Shown: positions 12,684 to 27,162 of the stretch, in pieces
Numbering within the stretch: the first letter of the stretch is position 1
How the letters are laid out: every line of letters starts with the position of its first letter
Origin: Malurus cyaneus samueli
Lineage: Eukaryota > Chordata > Aves > Passeriformes > Maluridae
Direction: 5' to 3'
DNA: 64,000 nt
Assembly (NCBI GenBank): GCA_009741485.1
Contig: CM019216.1
Span: 41,388,872 to 41,452,871 of the forward strand
The notes under the pieces: model-generated
What the model was told of the DNA's origin: nothing
Databases searched by the model: none
What the model saw: the letters and a program-made list of their open reading frames with translations, nothing else
Position numbers and translations under genes: made by a program

Positions 12684-14374
12684 AAGGACATTAATGTAGA
12701 AAGGATTCTTAAAAATTTAATAATGAAAAATATCTGTTATGCTATCAACACATACAGGACTCCAGAGGGGCCAAGACAAAATATTTACTCATAACAGGAG
12801 AACCTTAAGACATTTTTGCTGTTTTGGAAGACATGTCAGAATAAGTTAAGTTAAAAGAGATAGAGAAGACAATCATACTCTACATCCCTGAATCAGTATA
12901 TTAGATAAATAAATAGGCTAAACATTTCCTAGGACTTACAGGTCATTGTGAATCAATGAATGGTTGACTGATTAGCATGTCCAGGCACCCATGGAAGAGA
13001 GGGTGATATGGTTGCCCTTTAAAGCAACAGTCCTAGAGCAGCTCAGTCCTGAAGTCTCATTTCTGCCTGAATGAAATGTTGAGCTCCGGGGATAGAAAGA
13101 CAAAACCTTGCACTATATGATGTGGAAACACTAGAACATGGAAGAACTGAGATATGGGAAGAAATATACATATATCAGGGATATGCAGGGAAGAAATAAT
13201 TACAATACAGCACTTATTATAGACCTGAATAATGAGGAGCAGGAAAATACCATCAGCAAAGCATACAAGAAAAGGGCAGGCTGACTATGTTAAAGCTCTT
13301 CTGGAGCTGAGCCATCTAACAAACACGGGAAACATTCTGAGAGATAAAATGCTCCACAGAGTGTACTGAGACAAAGTGTTTGTTTAGGAGATGGGGGATA
13401 TTTTTTCAGCATTGTAAGGTAAGTTCAGCTACTCTTTGCAATGCTGGGTACTTTATAGCTGCTTACATATCTGGCAAGCTAATATTATGATCCTCTAAAA
13501 CTGCTAAGATATCAAAACATGTAAAATTCGGATTTTAAGTATTCATAACACTTGAACTTCATATGTCTTATAAACAGTACTTCCTATGCAAAAGAACAAT
13601 AAATATCACTAAAGCAAAAGCCCGAATGACAGTACAGCCTTTACATTAAAACAGAAATACTATCTATTTTGGAAAACTGAGTGTTAAATGTAGATATTTA
13701 ACATAAATTCCTATTTATTGAGTTAAAATTAAATGTTGTAAACATGTTTGTTTGTTTTTAAGCCAGAAATGAAATCTGAGAGTTTCTATTTACTACCCAA
13801 GGGACACATTAGCAGCAGTACCTCCTTACTGAGCTAGGCTGTACATGTATTGAAGGAAAGTATTTGTCAGCTAAACAAGCCAACCAGGAGTTGTCTGCTT
13901 CAGTCAATACTTCTTTTCCATATGAAAGCTAAGAATATGTGCACCTACCTAGGAAAAACAACTCTAAACTTGGCAAAATAGCCAAGGCATAGGTTTATTT
14001 TTTACCAATACAAACAGTGTATAACTGCTTTTTAGTCAAATTACCTTAACCAGCCAGAAGAAAAAATCCTGGGAGATTAAATACTCAGTCTTCCAGAATC
14101 AGGTTTAAATTTTCTACCTAATATCAAATTCAGGTTGTGATGCTGTTATTTTGGGAAGCAAACTAACATTTTCTGTCTTTTTTTCCATGCCCTGAATTGA
14201 TGGGCAAAGAGACAGTACCAATAGGCTTGTATATTAACTGCTGGTGCAAAACTAATTAGTCAAACATTTATTGATTTATAATACTCGGAAAGTCCTAGGA
14301 AATGTTAAACATATTTATTTTCATAATTTCCATATGTAAATCAGATATTAGAATAGGGCTTAATTACAACTTAC

Positions 14375-14409
14375 CTTTCCCCTCCTCCCCCCATGATAGA
14401 GAGTTTTCA
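14375..14409 (-). CDS. possible short minus-strand exon, gene unknown
   Basis: These 35 bases sit between a very good acceptor (CACTTTTGTCAACTTTCTCC then TACAG) and a canonical donor (AAAG/GTAAGT) on the minus strand. Two of the three frames are open. One (KTLYHGGRRGK) starts with two bases left to complete a codon and ends in phase 0, which fits the candidates at 17535-17651 upstream and 8156-8242 downstream. The splice signals are the evidence. The short length makes the coding claim weak. Confidence 0.22.
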
Positions 14410-17400
14410 CTGTAGGAGAAAGTTGACAAAAGTGATTAAAATAGAACTTGCTGTACAGTTGCTCAGAACCACACTGTTGCTTTCTGCAGTTTCAGCATTT
14501 CCAGAACTTGCAGGAAGGCATAAATAGACTACAACAATGAACCAGAGCTCCACCAGAGATCTGAGACAATGTGTGCAAACACAGGAACTTCCCTTTTTCA
14601 ACTCTTGGTAGTCCCTGATTCACAGAATATCCTTCATCAAAAAGTTCACAAGATAAAAGTTGGACGTGGGAAAGCGGTAAATTTGTCCTTGACTAAAGTC
14701 TGAGTTTATATTCTCAGAATTTAATTGGATGATGACTGTGGTGAGGATTGCATTTTCTATGCAATTGGAGCGAATGCCAACATTCAATGGGGAAGAATTC
14801 AGGTTGCATGAATGATTTTGAACACAAACACCACCTGCACAAACTCCCACTAAGTTTCAAGCCTGCAAACTTTGGCACTGTGGCATAATGCTGCTGCAGG
14901 TGGTGCCCCAGAGTACAGGGATAACTTTACTCACAAGCAGAAGTTTCTCTACACATAGCAGAGAGCTATGTGTACAGCCCAGAAATTCCAGTGAACAGTG
15001 AACAATTATACCCACGGTTCAACTGTAATGTTTTCTCCCCTCACTGCAGCACCAAGGAAAGGGAAAGCCTGCCATTGTCTACATGATGAGACCGCAGATT
15101 TGAGGACAGAGCCCAGCTTCACCCTTGCACCTCCACTGTCACTACTGATCTGATAGCTGCCCCCAACTCCTAAGCAATGCCTACAACTGCTGCATAGTCT
15201 TCAGAGGCTCATAACTGCACAAAGGGAAATCCTTCTTTTTAGCACTTACAGCCTTGACAAATCTGAGTGGTACCAATGGGGAAGCTCTTGTGTAGTTCAA
15301 GTGCTCCTGTCAAATATCAAAAGATCTGCTGCAAAAAAATGGCTAGACTCTTTAAAAGAAAAAGTCATAACTACCCTTTGCAAGGAAAAGTCAGGGCATA
15401 TTTATGCAGGTTTTGCACATGGTAATGTTTCAGTAATACAACACTTGTTTAGAAAGATACATGGGTAGGGTACAGCTATAAAATTCACAAATGAAGCCAG
15501 AGGAATGACAAGACAAAATCACTTCTATTGCTACAGTTTACAGTGGTGGATAAAATGGAGAATAGTTTGGAGTGTGGAAATTTTAGATGGACAGAAATAT
15601 TTCTGAGCAGTAGCATTACAAAACAGAAAAAAAGAAAAGTTCTAGAAGGTGCAAAAATACTGCAATTCATGTGTATGCAGGATGATTTCCATATCCTATT
15701 TGATCTACAAACCAACAAACCAAAATTATTGACCCATGCACTTCTCCCTCCCAAATCAAAACATATTCAGTCTTATCCAGCTCTGATTTAGTGCCTCAAA
15801 CATTAGATTAGTCACTCTAAGGTACATTTACTCCATGGAATTTCATTCTTTTCCTTCAGTTGTTCAAAAGAGAGATTACTGTCAGCAAAAGCAAAGACAG
15901 AGAGGAGGGGGTTTAAGCTACAGTATCTGGCGCTTTTACAATGATTGAACAAACAGTTTATATAGTTTTGCCTTATACCATTCTGCTTCAAGTGGAAATT
16001 AACTCAGTCCAACCCCTCTGCATGGAAGGCAATTATTTATCAGCTTCCTTTTGGCAAAGAATTTCTTTCACCAGCACTGAGGGTACCAAGGTGTTTCCTG
16101 CTCAGCCATTTATCACAGCAGGCTTATAATTTATTTTAACAAGAAACACAAGACAAAAAGGATATCACAGAAGTGCAATGCCCCACAGTAAAGGGAATGT
16201 AATTCTAACAGCCACCAAGACAGGGTTTCAACACTGAATATTCTCCTACCAAAGCAAGCATTGTTAATGTATGTTTAGTGACAGCATTGTACAGAATGCT
16301 GATGTATTTAGGAATTACTGCCCCCTGCTCATTCCCTCCATGAGACTGTCCACAATATTACAAGTTACCTGTAACACCAGAGTACCACCAGTTGTATACG
16401 CACACAAACCCATACATACGAACACATATACAAACACTCTGCACCTTGCTACTAAAACACTGGGTTGCTTTTGTCAGGTCTCACCTTCTAACAGGTGTTT
16501 CCAAAATAGCACAGACTATTCCAAAAACTAGTCTGCACAAATTAACGCTCCTGCATTCATTTCTAGATTAAGATTCTCTACTGTGAGGAACCATTAGCAC
16601 CAGCTGATGGAGCTATTCCTTTGGCTGAGCTTTGAAATTGGTACTAAGTTCACAGTAAGTTTGAAGTCACTACAGACTTGATTTTTTTTTTTTCTGACAT
16701 GAGATATGTTCCTACTTTCTCCAGGAAACATGTAAGTAAATTCCAGAATTCATTAAATGTTTGTGCTCCTCCTATTTCCTGGGCTGCATGATGAAAGATG
16801 CTGGACAAGTGAGCATAATTGAAGTTAAACATTTCCATCATTCAGGAATGAAATTTTGGCCTTTATCATCTAAAAGACATTCAAACTTCTATTAAAAACT
16901 TCATCTTTCCCTTCAAGATTTAAAAGAAGAACCTTACACACAGGGAGATTTTGAACATTTTTCCTCTTATCTATAATAATTTGTAAACTCCTGCATCCTC
17001 TTAGCACAAGGAATTAATCAGTTCTTCTCTGAGCCTTTTCATTTTCCTAGCCAAACATCTGCAATTGCCTTCCTCCATCTGCTGTTCTTGTTGTTTAGTT
17101 TACCACCTCAATCACAGCAACTTCCTTTTCAGTTTAACTAGACAATAGATTGGTGCTCTCCTGAATGAGATTGCCTTCTGTCTTTTCTACCACTCCATTT
17201 GTCCCCTTCACTAACCTGACATGATGAGAAGAAACACCACCAGCAAAAGATCGCCTCCTTCACTTTATAAAAGAGAAATTTATTCTCTTTTGTTCTCAGT
17301 AACTCTCCATGCTATTTTTCCAAAATTAAAATTAAGATATGAAAAAATATTAAAGACAAAAGCAAAGACAAGCCAGGAGCAAGGCCTCTATAAATATATA

Positions 17401-20400
17401 TATGCATGTATATAAACATTAGTTTTAAAGCAGATTAGGAAGAAAGCAGTTTAAAAGCAACACAAAGACATTCCTACAAACTACTGTAACTATTTTGTTA
17501 AACATTTACTTGGTTTTGCTGTGTGCGGTGTTACCCAATAGGCCATTTCCATTGTATTCAATAAAGTAAATATGATGAGATGTTACAGCCGCTAAAATTC
17601 TCAATTCGTGACACATTTTTGTCACATATATATTGTCCAGGTTATACAAACCTGTACATGTAAGAATCTTAAATAAAAAATATAACAAGTCTGTAGTACA
17701 TGAATTCTACAGGCTGAAGAACCAGAGGCCAATAATTAAAACCTACAACTTAAAGAAATAAGTCTCACTGTTTTGGGAGTTGCTAGGAGCCAAGAATGGA
17801 TCAGCAGATCAGAGTGAGGTACAGAACATTCCCATCTACAGACTCAGCCACTTCAAAACCAAACCACCCCACCATATTGATCTACAATAAAACGAAAAAC
17901 CTAGAAGAAGTTACTGTAGTTACTTAAACTACAGTAAAACAAATTTAAGTAATTCCAGGTTTCCTTGCAACTAATGCACATGAGCAAATTCTGAAGTGTA
18001 TTTCCTGGGATTTTTTTGTTATTATTGAAATGGTGTATGAGTAACTGGTACTATAAATCTCATACCAACAGTTAATTCCACATTGACTTGACTCAAACAA
18101 TGATTTTAAACAATTTCTACACAGACTTTCAGTTCCGCTTTGTGTAGGATCCTTTTTTGCCATTATCAGCACATCAGTGCCTTACAGCAGTATGCAAAGT
18201 ATCATGAAATTTAGTTAATAGTAGTCCATATTCCTCTCTAACCCTTCTTCCAGGAAGAGAAATACCACCATGTGCAGTATTTACTAATCATATAACTTTT
18301 GATTTATTTTTTAAATTAGAAGCAGCAAGCTCCATGTGTTCTTTTTACACTTACAGGGGAAAAGAACAGTTGGGAATGTCCTTGAACATACTTGTTTCCC
18401 CCATGGGCATTTAATTCATAATCTAGAAACACTCACCTGAAAAATGAATGACACTATGCTTCCAAACTCTCTGCTATATTTTCAGTCACGGATTTGGGGT
18501 TTGAATCTTTTGCCACCTAAGAACTCCTTTTTGCCTTGTGCATCTTTTAAGTATTGGAAATAACTGGTGATCTGTCAAAATCCACGCCTACTCTACAAAT
18601 TGAAAAGAAAAAAATGATGAAGTTTAGCTGTGAAATACAAACTTTAGTTGTGTCACTGTTTAGGTCACAGTGAGGTGGTAGCCTCCTTGAGTAAATAACA
18701 AACACATATTCGTGAAACTCCTTCCGATCAGTAACTCTAGATATCTATCATCCTCTGTTCCTAAATTGCTAAAATTAACTTCTTATTTTACCAATTCATC
18801 CAAGAATCATAAAATGTTATTTTAGTAACATATGAACCTCTGCAGATAAATACTGGTCCATATTATTGAGGTTGAGAGGGGAAGAGAAGCCAAATCTCCT
18901 AGCAATTCCTTAAAATACAATTTTACTTTTTTCACTTCGCCCTTCCTCTTTTTATTTCTAACCCTCCCCACATGAGGACTTAAAACATTGGAAGAAACAG
19001 TTCTCCTGAACAGCCACAGCTATTCCAGCTACACCGGCATTTGCTCTTTGGTGCCCACTTCTCATTTCATGTATGTTAAGCAGACGACTAAGGAAAAGCA
19101 AGCAGCCACTAACAATCCTCCTTGGGACACCTTCAGCAGGGTGCAGCCTGTGAAACTCTGTCCCTCCATTTACATCGTTGACACTTGGCCTTCTTCCTTC
19201 TACTTGCAAGTGCAATCCTCTCCCAACAGCATGCCTCACTGTGTTTTTGAGGGAGGGATACTCCTATTTTTGGGACCAAGGCCCAGTCATCCCCTTGGTT
19301 AGTGGTAACAACAGCAACCAGTACCAAAGGCCCAGAAAACACTGTAAGGTAGAAGTCTCACAGCCCCCTTGCCTTGCTAAGGCACTCCTTGCCTGCCTCC
19401 AGCAACCTGCCATTCGGAAGGCCAGAGCTGGGTAGTGCATTTTAACACACTTGCAAAAAACCTTTCCCATGTTCTACACAATTGTCTGAACTCCCATACT
19501 GGGAGCCATACTAGCCTACAGAAACAAGGTTTCAGAGGTTAGCTGCGCCTTATTTAAGAACAATAATAAAGAAACCATCTCATTTTGCTTGCAGTCAACA
19601 GGGACACTGAAAACTTTTTATTCTTTCATATAAGGAGGAAACAGCAAAATACCATTCTCATTCTCTAATAGGAATTAGAATGTTCTAATATGAATAGATA
19701 GCTCTATTATAATTTCATTGTTTTCTGAACAGTAAACACATACTGCACAGCCTGTAAAATGAGAATTTGCTTCCCCTTCCATGCATATTTTGCAGGTATC
19801 AGTCTGAAACATCATCTTCTATCCAATCATACTTTTTGAAGCTCTCTGCTACCAGCTTCCTGTTTTACTAAACAACTTAGTTTCAGCAAATATTTTAGGA
19901 GGTTGAGTGTCAACTAAGATACATAACAAGAACTCTTGGAATTGCCACACTAGCTCTTTTACCCCTATGGAGAAAGAAAAGAGACCCACTCTTTGTTTCA
20001 CAAAAGAGGTTAAATGGCAGCAAAAATTATGCAAAGGGGAGAGCATGGTTCAGCATTTTCATTTGCAATACTGAAGACTATAGTAATATAATAAATGAAA
20101 GCATAGGTTCATCCTTCAGTCTCACTAAGTCTCAGGATATGCAAACATAATGCAGATAAACCAAAGAAACCCTAAATTGTTATATCAGCCCTAAGGCACA
20201 GATATAAAAGGGTTTTTTTCAGGGCTTCCTACAGCTTACAAAAGGTAAGCAGCCAGAGAAGCCCTTTCTTAAAGCAAGTCTTCAGAAATCTCTGCAGCAC
20301 TGAACAAGATTCCCTCTTTCATACAGCTACCCTTAATTACCCTAATTTTAAAATATTCCAGTTAACAGCTAAAAAGTGAGCATAAAAGAAATGAGGCTGC

Positions 20401-23397
20401 TAGCTTTCTCCTATCAACCAGGGAGAAAGTTTTCTTTAGGGCAAAAGTTATTTTTGCTGGTTAACTGGCTGATAACTAACAAAAAAAATTGGAAATCAAC
20501 AACATTATTACCATCCCACTCATCCATTTGCAGCTGTTGGATTCCATACTTAGGGGTTTTTTAAGCTTCCAAAGAAAGCTTTTTTCCTCAGTCACTTTTC
20601 TGGGTTAAGTTTTTAAACAAACAATTAAAGAGACTTGTGCTTCAGGGATTTTGAAGTATCTTTTGCTGGCAATTCCTCCATAAGTGCATTTCCTCATCAC
20701 TTTGCTCCAAAGAGGAAGGAATTTTAATAGGATAATGTGAAAGCTTATAAAACCATTACCAAGGGTGCAAGGATTTAAGAAGGAAATGTTAAGTATTTGT
20801 TAAGGAACACCAGTAAGGTATCACAGCTAGTCTTAAAAATCTCAACAGTTAATTCTATATAGATCAGGAAAATAAAGTTTTGAAAAGCTGATTGGCAATT
20901 CAAGTATTACTAACTGCTGCCTTTATCCATGTTTAAATATAACAGAAGCAAAACCAATTATTCAGGGAGGAGAAAAAATGCTGAACTTGGGTTTTAAGAG
21001 CTTTCTGGTAGTCAGCCACTCTTGCCTTTAATCTTCCTGCTCATCCATTTCCATTCTCATTCTCCTCTGTATCTTTGCCTTTTCTTCTGAAGGCAGTAAC
21101 TCCTACAGTCAATATTGCTGTATTTGATGCTAGTCCAAATCCTTGTTACTTGATAACAACCACAAGTTCCTGCTTCACAAACTAGCCTTTCATAGTTTTC
21201 TACTTCTGTATGCATCCCATTTGAACCACAACTAAAGTCGTATGTCTTTTCCATATAATTTTCTACCTTTTTTTTCTTTGAGAGAGAGGAAGTAGGTTAA
21301 TGAGTTCTGATGTATTCAGTTATGCCAGATACTTACTCAGCTGGAACATTCACAGCAGATGATCAAATCTCTCATTCAGTTGTAGTTTGGAATTATTTTA
21401 CATAGGGCAGCAAAATGGCTTAAGTCCTTAACTTTAAAAAAAAAATCCGAGAAAATTCCAGATCTATTTATATTTATTAATATAATAGAAAAGAAGCTAT
21501 AGCTCACTAAAACATGATCAGAAATAGCAACTTGGTATTTATAAAAAAATATAGTTCTGCAAGTGCGAACATTCTACTGCGCAGACAGAAACAGTTTTAA
21601 AAGAATAACTGCCTTTAGTAGAAGCTGAAGTCAATACATTATAAATGTGAAAACAACTTTCAGCTCCAGTTAAGAAGCAAGAAAGTTCTCAAGTATCATC
21701 TCTAGCCACCCAGAAAAAATACAAACAACAGATCTAGACAACTCACACAGGCATAATTTTCTCAGGAGAAAATAAGAAAAAAAACAAAAAACAACACCAA
21801 ACAAAACCCCAAAAACTTAAATTCATTCCACCCATCTAAGTACTATATCTGCTCCAAAGTGGCTAACTGTGTTTACTCTAGCTTATTTGGATATTAAAAG
21901 CAAGATAAAAGATCTCTACGCATAATGTAAAAGATTGTATCTTATTTTTGGGAAATAAACAGATTCCAGAGGTGTGATCCTACCCAGCCAATCCTGAGGC
22001 TGTTGTGCAACTCTGCCACCTCTCTGAGCCCAATCACAGCTGTCAAGGGAAACTCGTTTTGCAGTTTGTCTCAGCAGCACTGATGATGAATGGCTGCTTC
22101 AGGGGAAGAGATCAAGCTGTGTGGTAAATCTTTCTATTTGTTCCATCTGCTTTTCTATTTTAAACAGCTGCAGTGATCAGCCTGGCACCCTACATTAAGT
22201 ACATGTAAATTTCATAAGAGAAAAACATTTCTGTAAGTGAAAACATGACATAGGAAGGACAAATTTTTCTCAAACAGAACACTCCAACTTCTGCAAATAG
22301 CTGCGGAAATTTATTATTCTTTTGTATCTGTCTTCCAGAAAAGATAAGGCATAACCATAGCTCAATTTTACAGCTTTTACAAGGTCAACTTTGCAGCCAT
22401 AGTTGGTTTCAAGATGATGGTGCTCTCCACCTTTCTTCCTCCTGCCTAGCTCCACTTTGCAATACAACTTGTAAGATGGCAGAAGTAATAAGCAGAGTAT
22501 GGTTATTAGAACATACAATTCAAATATACTAAAATCTAAGCTACAAGCTTTACTTATCTTGTAACTGTGCTGAGGTTGTGCTAACGTAAAGTATGCCAAT
22601 CCAGCCTAGCTCCAAAGGTCACCATTTTAAAGAGATGCTTTACAATAAAGCCCATGACTTGTTTTAAGCTAAAAAGACTGGTGAACACACTGAGACAAGC
22701 AATGGTTTTGGTTTTTCCTTCCTTTGGTTATAAACACCATCCTTGACTGGTCAGATTCCAGTCTGGACAAATGTTGCTTTCCCTTATATTTCACTGTGTT
22801 GTCCTTTGTCTCCTGACATACTGTGCAGCACTGCTGTTCTGCCAAACAGCTTCCTCACTTCTCAAAGCTAGCTACATTTCAAAGGCCAGCAAAAAAAAGT
22901 TCAGTGTCTTGATAAGGCTATATACTCTACTCCCAAACTGAAATGTTATAGAATTCTAAGGAAGGAAAATGCTAGCACATGTAGATGCAAAGACCATAAC
23001 ATGGTTCTTTTCCTATTACTCTCTTTCTCTCCCAACTTAAATTCAGTTTCTTTGAAAGTTTGGGCATGTTTAGCGACTTCCAAATTAAAGCAAAAGTGAA
23101 AAGTGAAGTGAAATGGCAATTAAATGAAATTGCAAATTCATTTGCAAGGCACTGTAGGCTGCCTTTTCAAACTCTCAGAAGAAATCACAACATCTCTTAG
23201 ATAATTTCCATCATATTCTATCTACAGATAATTTTCTTCATATTAATATGCCACGCTATCGAAGTTTTCTAAAGTGCACTAGTATATAAAAGATATCTGA
23301 AAGTATCTGAACTGCAATTTAATATACTTCTATAACTTCATCCTCTCAGATTTTCACATAACTCAAAATTATTGTGAAGTTCCATGAGCATTGTATT
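14410..23397. other. AT-rich non-coding sequence, one possible exon
   Basis: No supported gene or recognised repeat apart from the exon candidate at 17535-17651. A slightly GC-richer patch at 18.98-19.47 kb is open in several overlapping frames on both strands, with nothing recognisable in any of them. A 20-codon open stretch near 18.5 kb beside a perfect GTGAGT runs into a stop and was rejected. Confidence 0.55.
17535..17651 (-). CDS. possible minus-strand internal exon, gene unknown
   Basis: The minus strand has a T-rich tract followed by ACATGTACAG as acceptor, then an open frame with strings such as YNLDNIYVTKMCHELRILAA, and a donor TTGG/GTAACA. It begins with two bases that complete a codon and ends with one left over. 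It joins in phase to the candidates at 24254-24305 (upstream) and 14375-14409 (downstream). The peptide alternates hydrophobic residues as a beta-rich domain would, but I recognise no family. The donor is only moderate. Confidence 0.27.
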
Positions 23398-23522
23398 TAT
23401 TTTACAGATAAGCAAACTGAAATGGGGCTATAACTCATCCAAGATCACACAGCAAATCAGACAGTGGCAAGGCCAGGAACAGAACTCATCTCCCAGACCA
23501 TTCCTAGAACTGTAATTTTAAT
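23398..23522 (-). mobile_element. MIR-like SINE fragment, antisense
   Basis: The plus strand follows the reverse complement of the MIR consensus in order: 'tttacagataagcaaactga', then 'atcacacagcaaatcag', 'agtggcaaggccagg' and 'gaactcatctcccaga'. These correspond to the conserved core of the element. It is strongly diverged, as expected for an old amniote CORE-SINE in a bird genome. The boundaries are approximate. Confidence 0.75.
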
Positions 23523-24253
23523 ATTGCTGAAGCAGAAGAAGGTACGTTTTGGGGAGAAATGCCAGAGGAAGATTTCTTAGTAAGGAATCAGAGAGAATGC
23601 TCATGTGCCAAGTCCTTTAGAGATCAAAGTCTTGATTATGTTTCTGTCCCCTCCCTGCAATAAGCCAGCTTGCTGAAAGTACCTTTCAACAGCAGGACAC
23701 ATGAGTGTGAATGCGACACTAAGTTGGCAAAGGCTTCAGAAGTTAAGATATGATCTTAAAGACTAAGTACAGTATCTTTTGATTAGCAGAATTTAAAGCT
23801 GACAAGTTTATAGATTCACTATGAAACTTTGCAACTACAATGACCAAACAACAAAACAACCACAATCCCAGTGTTAATCTCTTAGGAAGAAATCAAATTT
23901 ATTATATTAGAGAACTGTCTGTGCAGTTTCTATTATTTCCTAACTTTTTTTTTTTGTAAGATTTTAATATTTAAATAACTTTTAAGGCTGTTAGAGAAAC
24001 TTAGCATCTTTAGGAGAATTCCAGAAGATTGTCATTTTCTGTATTCAGACAGACCTAAAGTAGACATTTTGAATATTATTCTAGTAGTAATACAATACAC
24101 AGTTAAGTCATGCTACCAAGGCATTTTCTTTTGGTTCACCAGTAAGGACTGGAAAAATTGTGCAAAAAGCCTCTGCACAACCAGCATGAAAAAAGCATAT
24201 CAGAGTAATAAAACAAAACCCCAAACAAACCAGAAAAATTCTACTACACGTAC

Positions 24254-24305
24254 CTGCTTTCAGCAGTATCTTATATTTATGCAGATAATCCTGAATTATC
24301 ACACT
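24254..24305 (-). CDS. possible minus-strand internal exon, gene unknown
   Basis: On the minus strand GCAGCTCCTTCACAG is a reasonable acceptor and GCAG/GTACGT a good donor. The 52 bases between them are open in the frame SVIIQDYLHKYKILLKA, starting in phase 0 and ending with one extra base. That matches the end of 26439-26546 (phase 0) and the start of 17535-17651. The peptide is helical and of coding-like composition, but short. Confidence 0.25.
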
Positions 24306-26438
24306 CTGTGAAGGAGCTGCAACACTAAATTGTGACTTCTCCCAGGCTGTTTTTCTTTCATTTGAGATTTCAGACAGCTGAACTTCGTTTGATTTATTTC
24401 CTCACCTCCCCACCCCTATGTCCTGCCTCAGCAGCACCTTTTTCTGTTATGCTACCATGCGTCAGAGGGATACGTTCTTGCAGCCCCGCACCTTGCATGA
24501 TGCAAGAACGTGCAATCTGAAAGGGCTGTTATTGATACAGTCCCAGCAAGGTGTGTGCCTTATGGGCACACAAAGCTCAGCAGATCCTGTCTGCACAGTC
24601 AATACAAAAATCAATAGTTTTATGTAGTAAGCACCAGTGGAACTGAACAGATCTTTCAAAACAAATTTTTGAATTCATGACACACTTCATGTGATCACTG
24701 GTATCATGTGACACTAAAGGAAAATAGTAAGATGATGGCAAAATAGGAAGCAAGAGCAAGAAGATGACTTGATGACACAGCAGGGAAGGGAAAAGCTGAG
24801 AGGAGTTCAGTTTAGGATACACTAATTAAGGCAGTTACCAGGTCATCGGACATGAATATGATCTATGCCCAGACAGCTGAGAAAGAAAATGGAATCTGAA
24901 AATCAGAGACCAGAGATGGTCTGCCTCAAAGAAAAATAATAGGGAAAACACTGGTGGTGTAGACTAAGTGTAGAAAAAGCTACAGCAATAGTTACCCTGT
25001 ACATTTAATGAACATGGAGAATTTGCACAAAAATACTACAGTCAAAAATCTTTATTAGCTTGGGAACAAAGATATTTATTGAATGGACTTTACCATTCAC
25101 GTTTGTTTCATTTTCAAATTCTGCCAGTCTCATATTTGCAAGTTCAGCTCTTTCCTTAAAATTCCTGGCTGTAGAGCTTAGTGAAGTGATCAGCTGCTAG
25201 CTGCCAAGTATTCTTGTGCCCTAGCAGGATATATGCACTTCATTCCAATAACATGATTTTATTTGGCAGTTGGTACAAAACAGGCGTTAGGATTATGACT
25301 CACTACTTGGTTGTCTCAGCAGTCTAATGCTGAATGAGCTTCTATCTCCCTACAATTTGGTAACCAGACTATTAAAAGGTTAAAATAGGCAAAAAGGTTT
25401 CAAAAACTTTTTTTCTACAGAAGTCTTCATATTTCCCAGGGCACCTTTCAAGAACAAGAACACTAAACAATCAGCCAGGAGTCCATAAATTGCCAAACAA
25501 TATTTATCGTGTTACTATTAAGCTATGCTTTCTCCTAATACCTTTCACTACTGCACCACATAAAGCCCCAATTTACTGAAAAATACTGCTCAGTTTTGAA
25601 AATATACTCTAAGCTTTTATGTTGCCACAACCTTCATGGACTACAGAATTTACCTTTCCCACAGCAAACCAATGAACGGGAGAGAACACTGAACAAGCCT
25701 CGGAAAAGTCTTCCTAACTTAACAAGCAACTGTGTTGCTCTACCTCACCAACCTGTACTTCCCCCTTTCCACATCCAGAAACAGTAACTAGACTTCACAA
25801 CTGGTTTTGGCTCTGTCTCCGCAGAAGCAAGGAAGTAGCATCCATTGCAACCCCTGCTCAGCTCTTAGCACTGCTGTCAGCATTGCTGCACAAAGCTCTG
25901 CCTGGCTCCAAATTCATGTGAAGCCAGCAAGCCCAAAAGCCTCTGTCTACCAAGAGGCTGGTATCTTGAGCTAGAGATGCAACCGGCTTGACTGTCATCT
26001 GCTGAAAACCACATCTCAAATTCTTCTACTCTAAGAAGAAAAAAAAGAAATCACTAGAAGAAATGGGATTATTTGGACTGTGACCTCGTTCCATGAAAGC
26101 CTAATACCAGAGTTCAGCATCTGTTTGCCCTCTTCATTTTATAGAGTGGTTCTTTTAAAAGGTAGTAAAACTCACAATCCAGCACTTGGACAATGTGAAC
26201 TGTATTTCAGTGCTATTCCTATAGTCTGGTCCAGGTACAGGTCTAACAGCATTCACTCAAGCCTCTCTAAACAACCCCTTTCCCAACCAGCTGGGTCTAA
26301 TAATGCATAAAGTATCCACAAGAAGCAAGTCCCTGTGAGATAGATTAAATTAATAAATGTTCACCGTTCAGACTGGGGACACTCCCAGATTTCCAGCAGG
26401 GAGAAATCAAGCAGACCATTACACATGCACAGCCTTAC

Positions 26439-26546
26439 CAGCTTCCATTTTGCCCAAACTGCTACTTTCCCCAGTTCCAAACCCAAAGTATAATGATCTA
26501 CAATAAAGGGCTGACTCCATGATTTCAAAGACATTGATAACTTAAT
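26439..26546 (-). CDS. possible minus-strand internal exon, gene unknown
   Basis: This is the longest of the candidates: 108 bases, 36 codons, phase 0 at both ends. The minus-strand acceptor GTTTTCCTTTTAAG is strong and the donor CTG/GTAAGG good. The translation runs through strings such as SWSQPFIVDHYTLGLELGKV, with no stop until beyond the donor. It joins in phase to 24254-24305. A chance open frame this long is expected in roughly one of three such segments, so splice signals and phase carry the claim. The family is not recognised. Confidence 0.3.
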
Positions 26547-27162
26547 CTTAAAAGGAAAACTATGGGGGTTTTGTTTTCCTTTGGTTTTGTTGCTTGTTTC
26601 TCCATTTGATATTTTGAAGATTAAAACCTTCACAGAAGAGGGAAGGAATCGCCAAAAAGGAAGTCTGCTACCCTGACAATGGGCCAGCCTTTGGCTTTAT
26701 GCTAACTATCCCTGAAACAACAACGAACCAAACAAAAAAACCCAGACTATTTTGAAGTTCCATATTTATAACTCTAGGCTTCTGATGTTCATAAAAGCTT
26801 TTACAACTAGGAGGTCACTAAACAGTCACCCCAGGTATCATGTAACTAATTCATGTCACTTGGGGAAGGTAGGGGGAAAGCTAATAGCCCAGTCTTGTGG
26901 GAAAACCGGCAAAAAAGTGGCCATCATCAGCCACCTTCTTTAATCTACTGCCAACAGATTAAACCAATAATTGTCTACAGCACCACTTGATGTTTGGCAT
27001 TTGCTACATTTCCTTCCTTTCCAAAATCCTTTAAGGAAAAGTTTTGAAGATGCTGGAATATATGCTTTAGCATGCAGGCATCCTTTAACACAGAAGGAAA
27101 AATAAATATTAATAAGAGCTGTTACCATAATAAGTTTGCAGAACTGCAAACAATCAATTTAC

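Larger units (their letters stand above)
8243..14374. other. AT-rich non-coding sequence, no supported gene
   Basis: No gene is supported in these 6 kb. Simple-sequence elements are A-rich runs at 10625-10665, a TA-rich stretch at 11229-11253, a 30-bp tandem duplication at 12490-12544 and a poly(T) run at 12666-12683. Confidence 0.6.

Noticed and set aside
18430..18520. Minus-strand 20-codon open stretch (VAKDSNPKSVTENIAESLEA) ahead of a perfect GTGAGT
   Set aside because: The frame hits TAG before the donor, and the acceptor is purine-rich.
22270..22599. 109-codon minus-strand open frame
   Set aside because: A handful of frames this long are expected by chance in 45 kb of such sequence. 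No splice or family support.
26940..27083. Minus-strand segment after a superb acceptor at about 27.08 kb (frame DACMLKHIFQHLQNFSLKDF)
   Set aside because: The phase does not follow from the candidate only 80 bases upstream, two frames are open, and no good donor exists.
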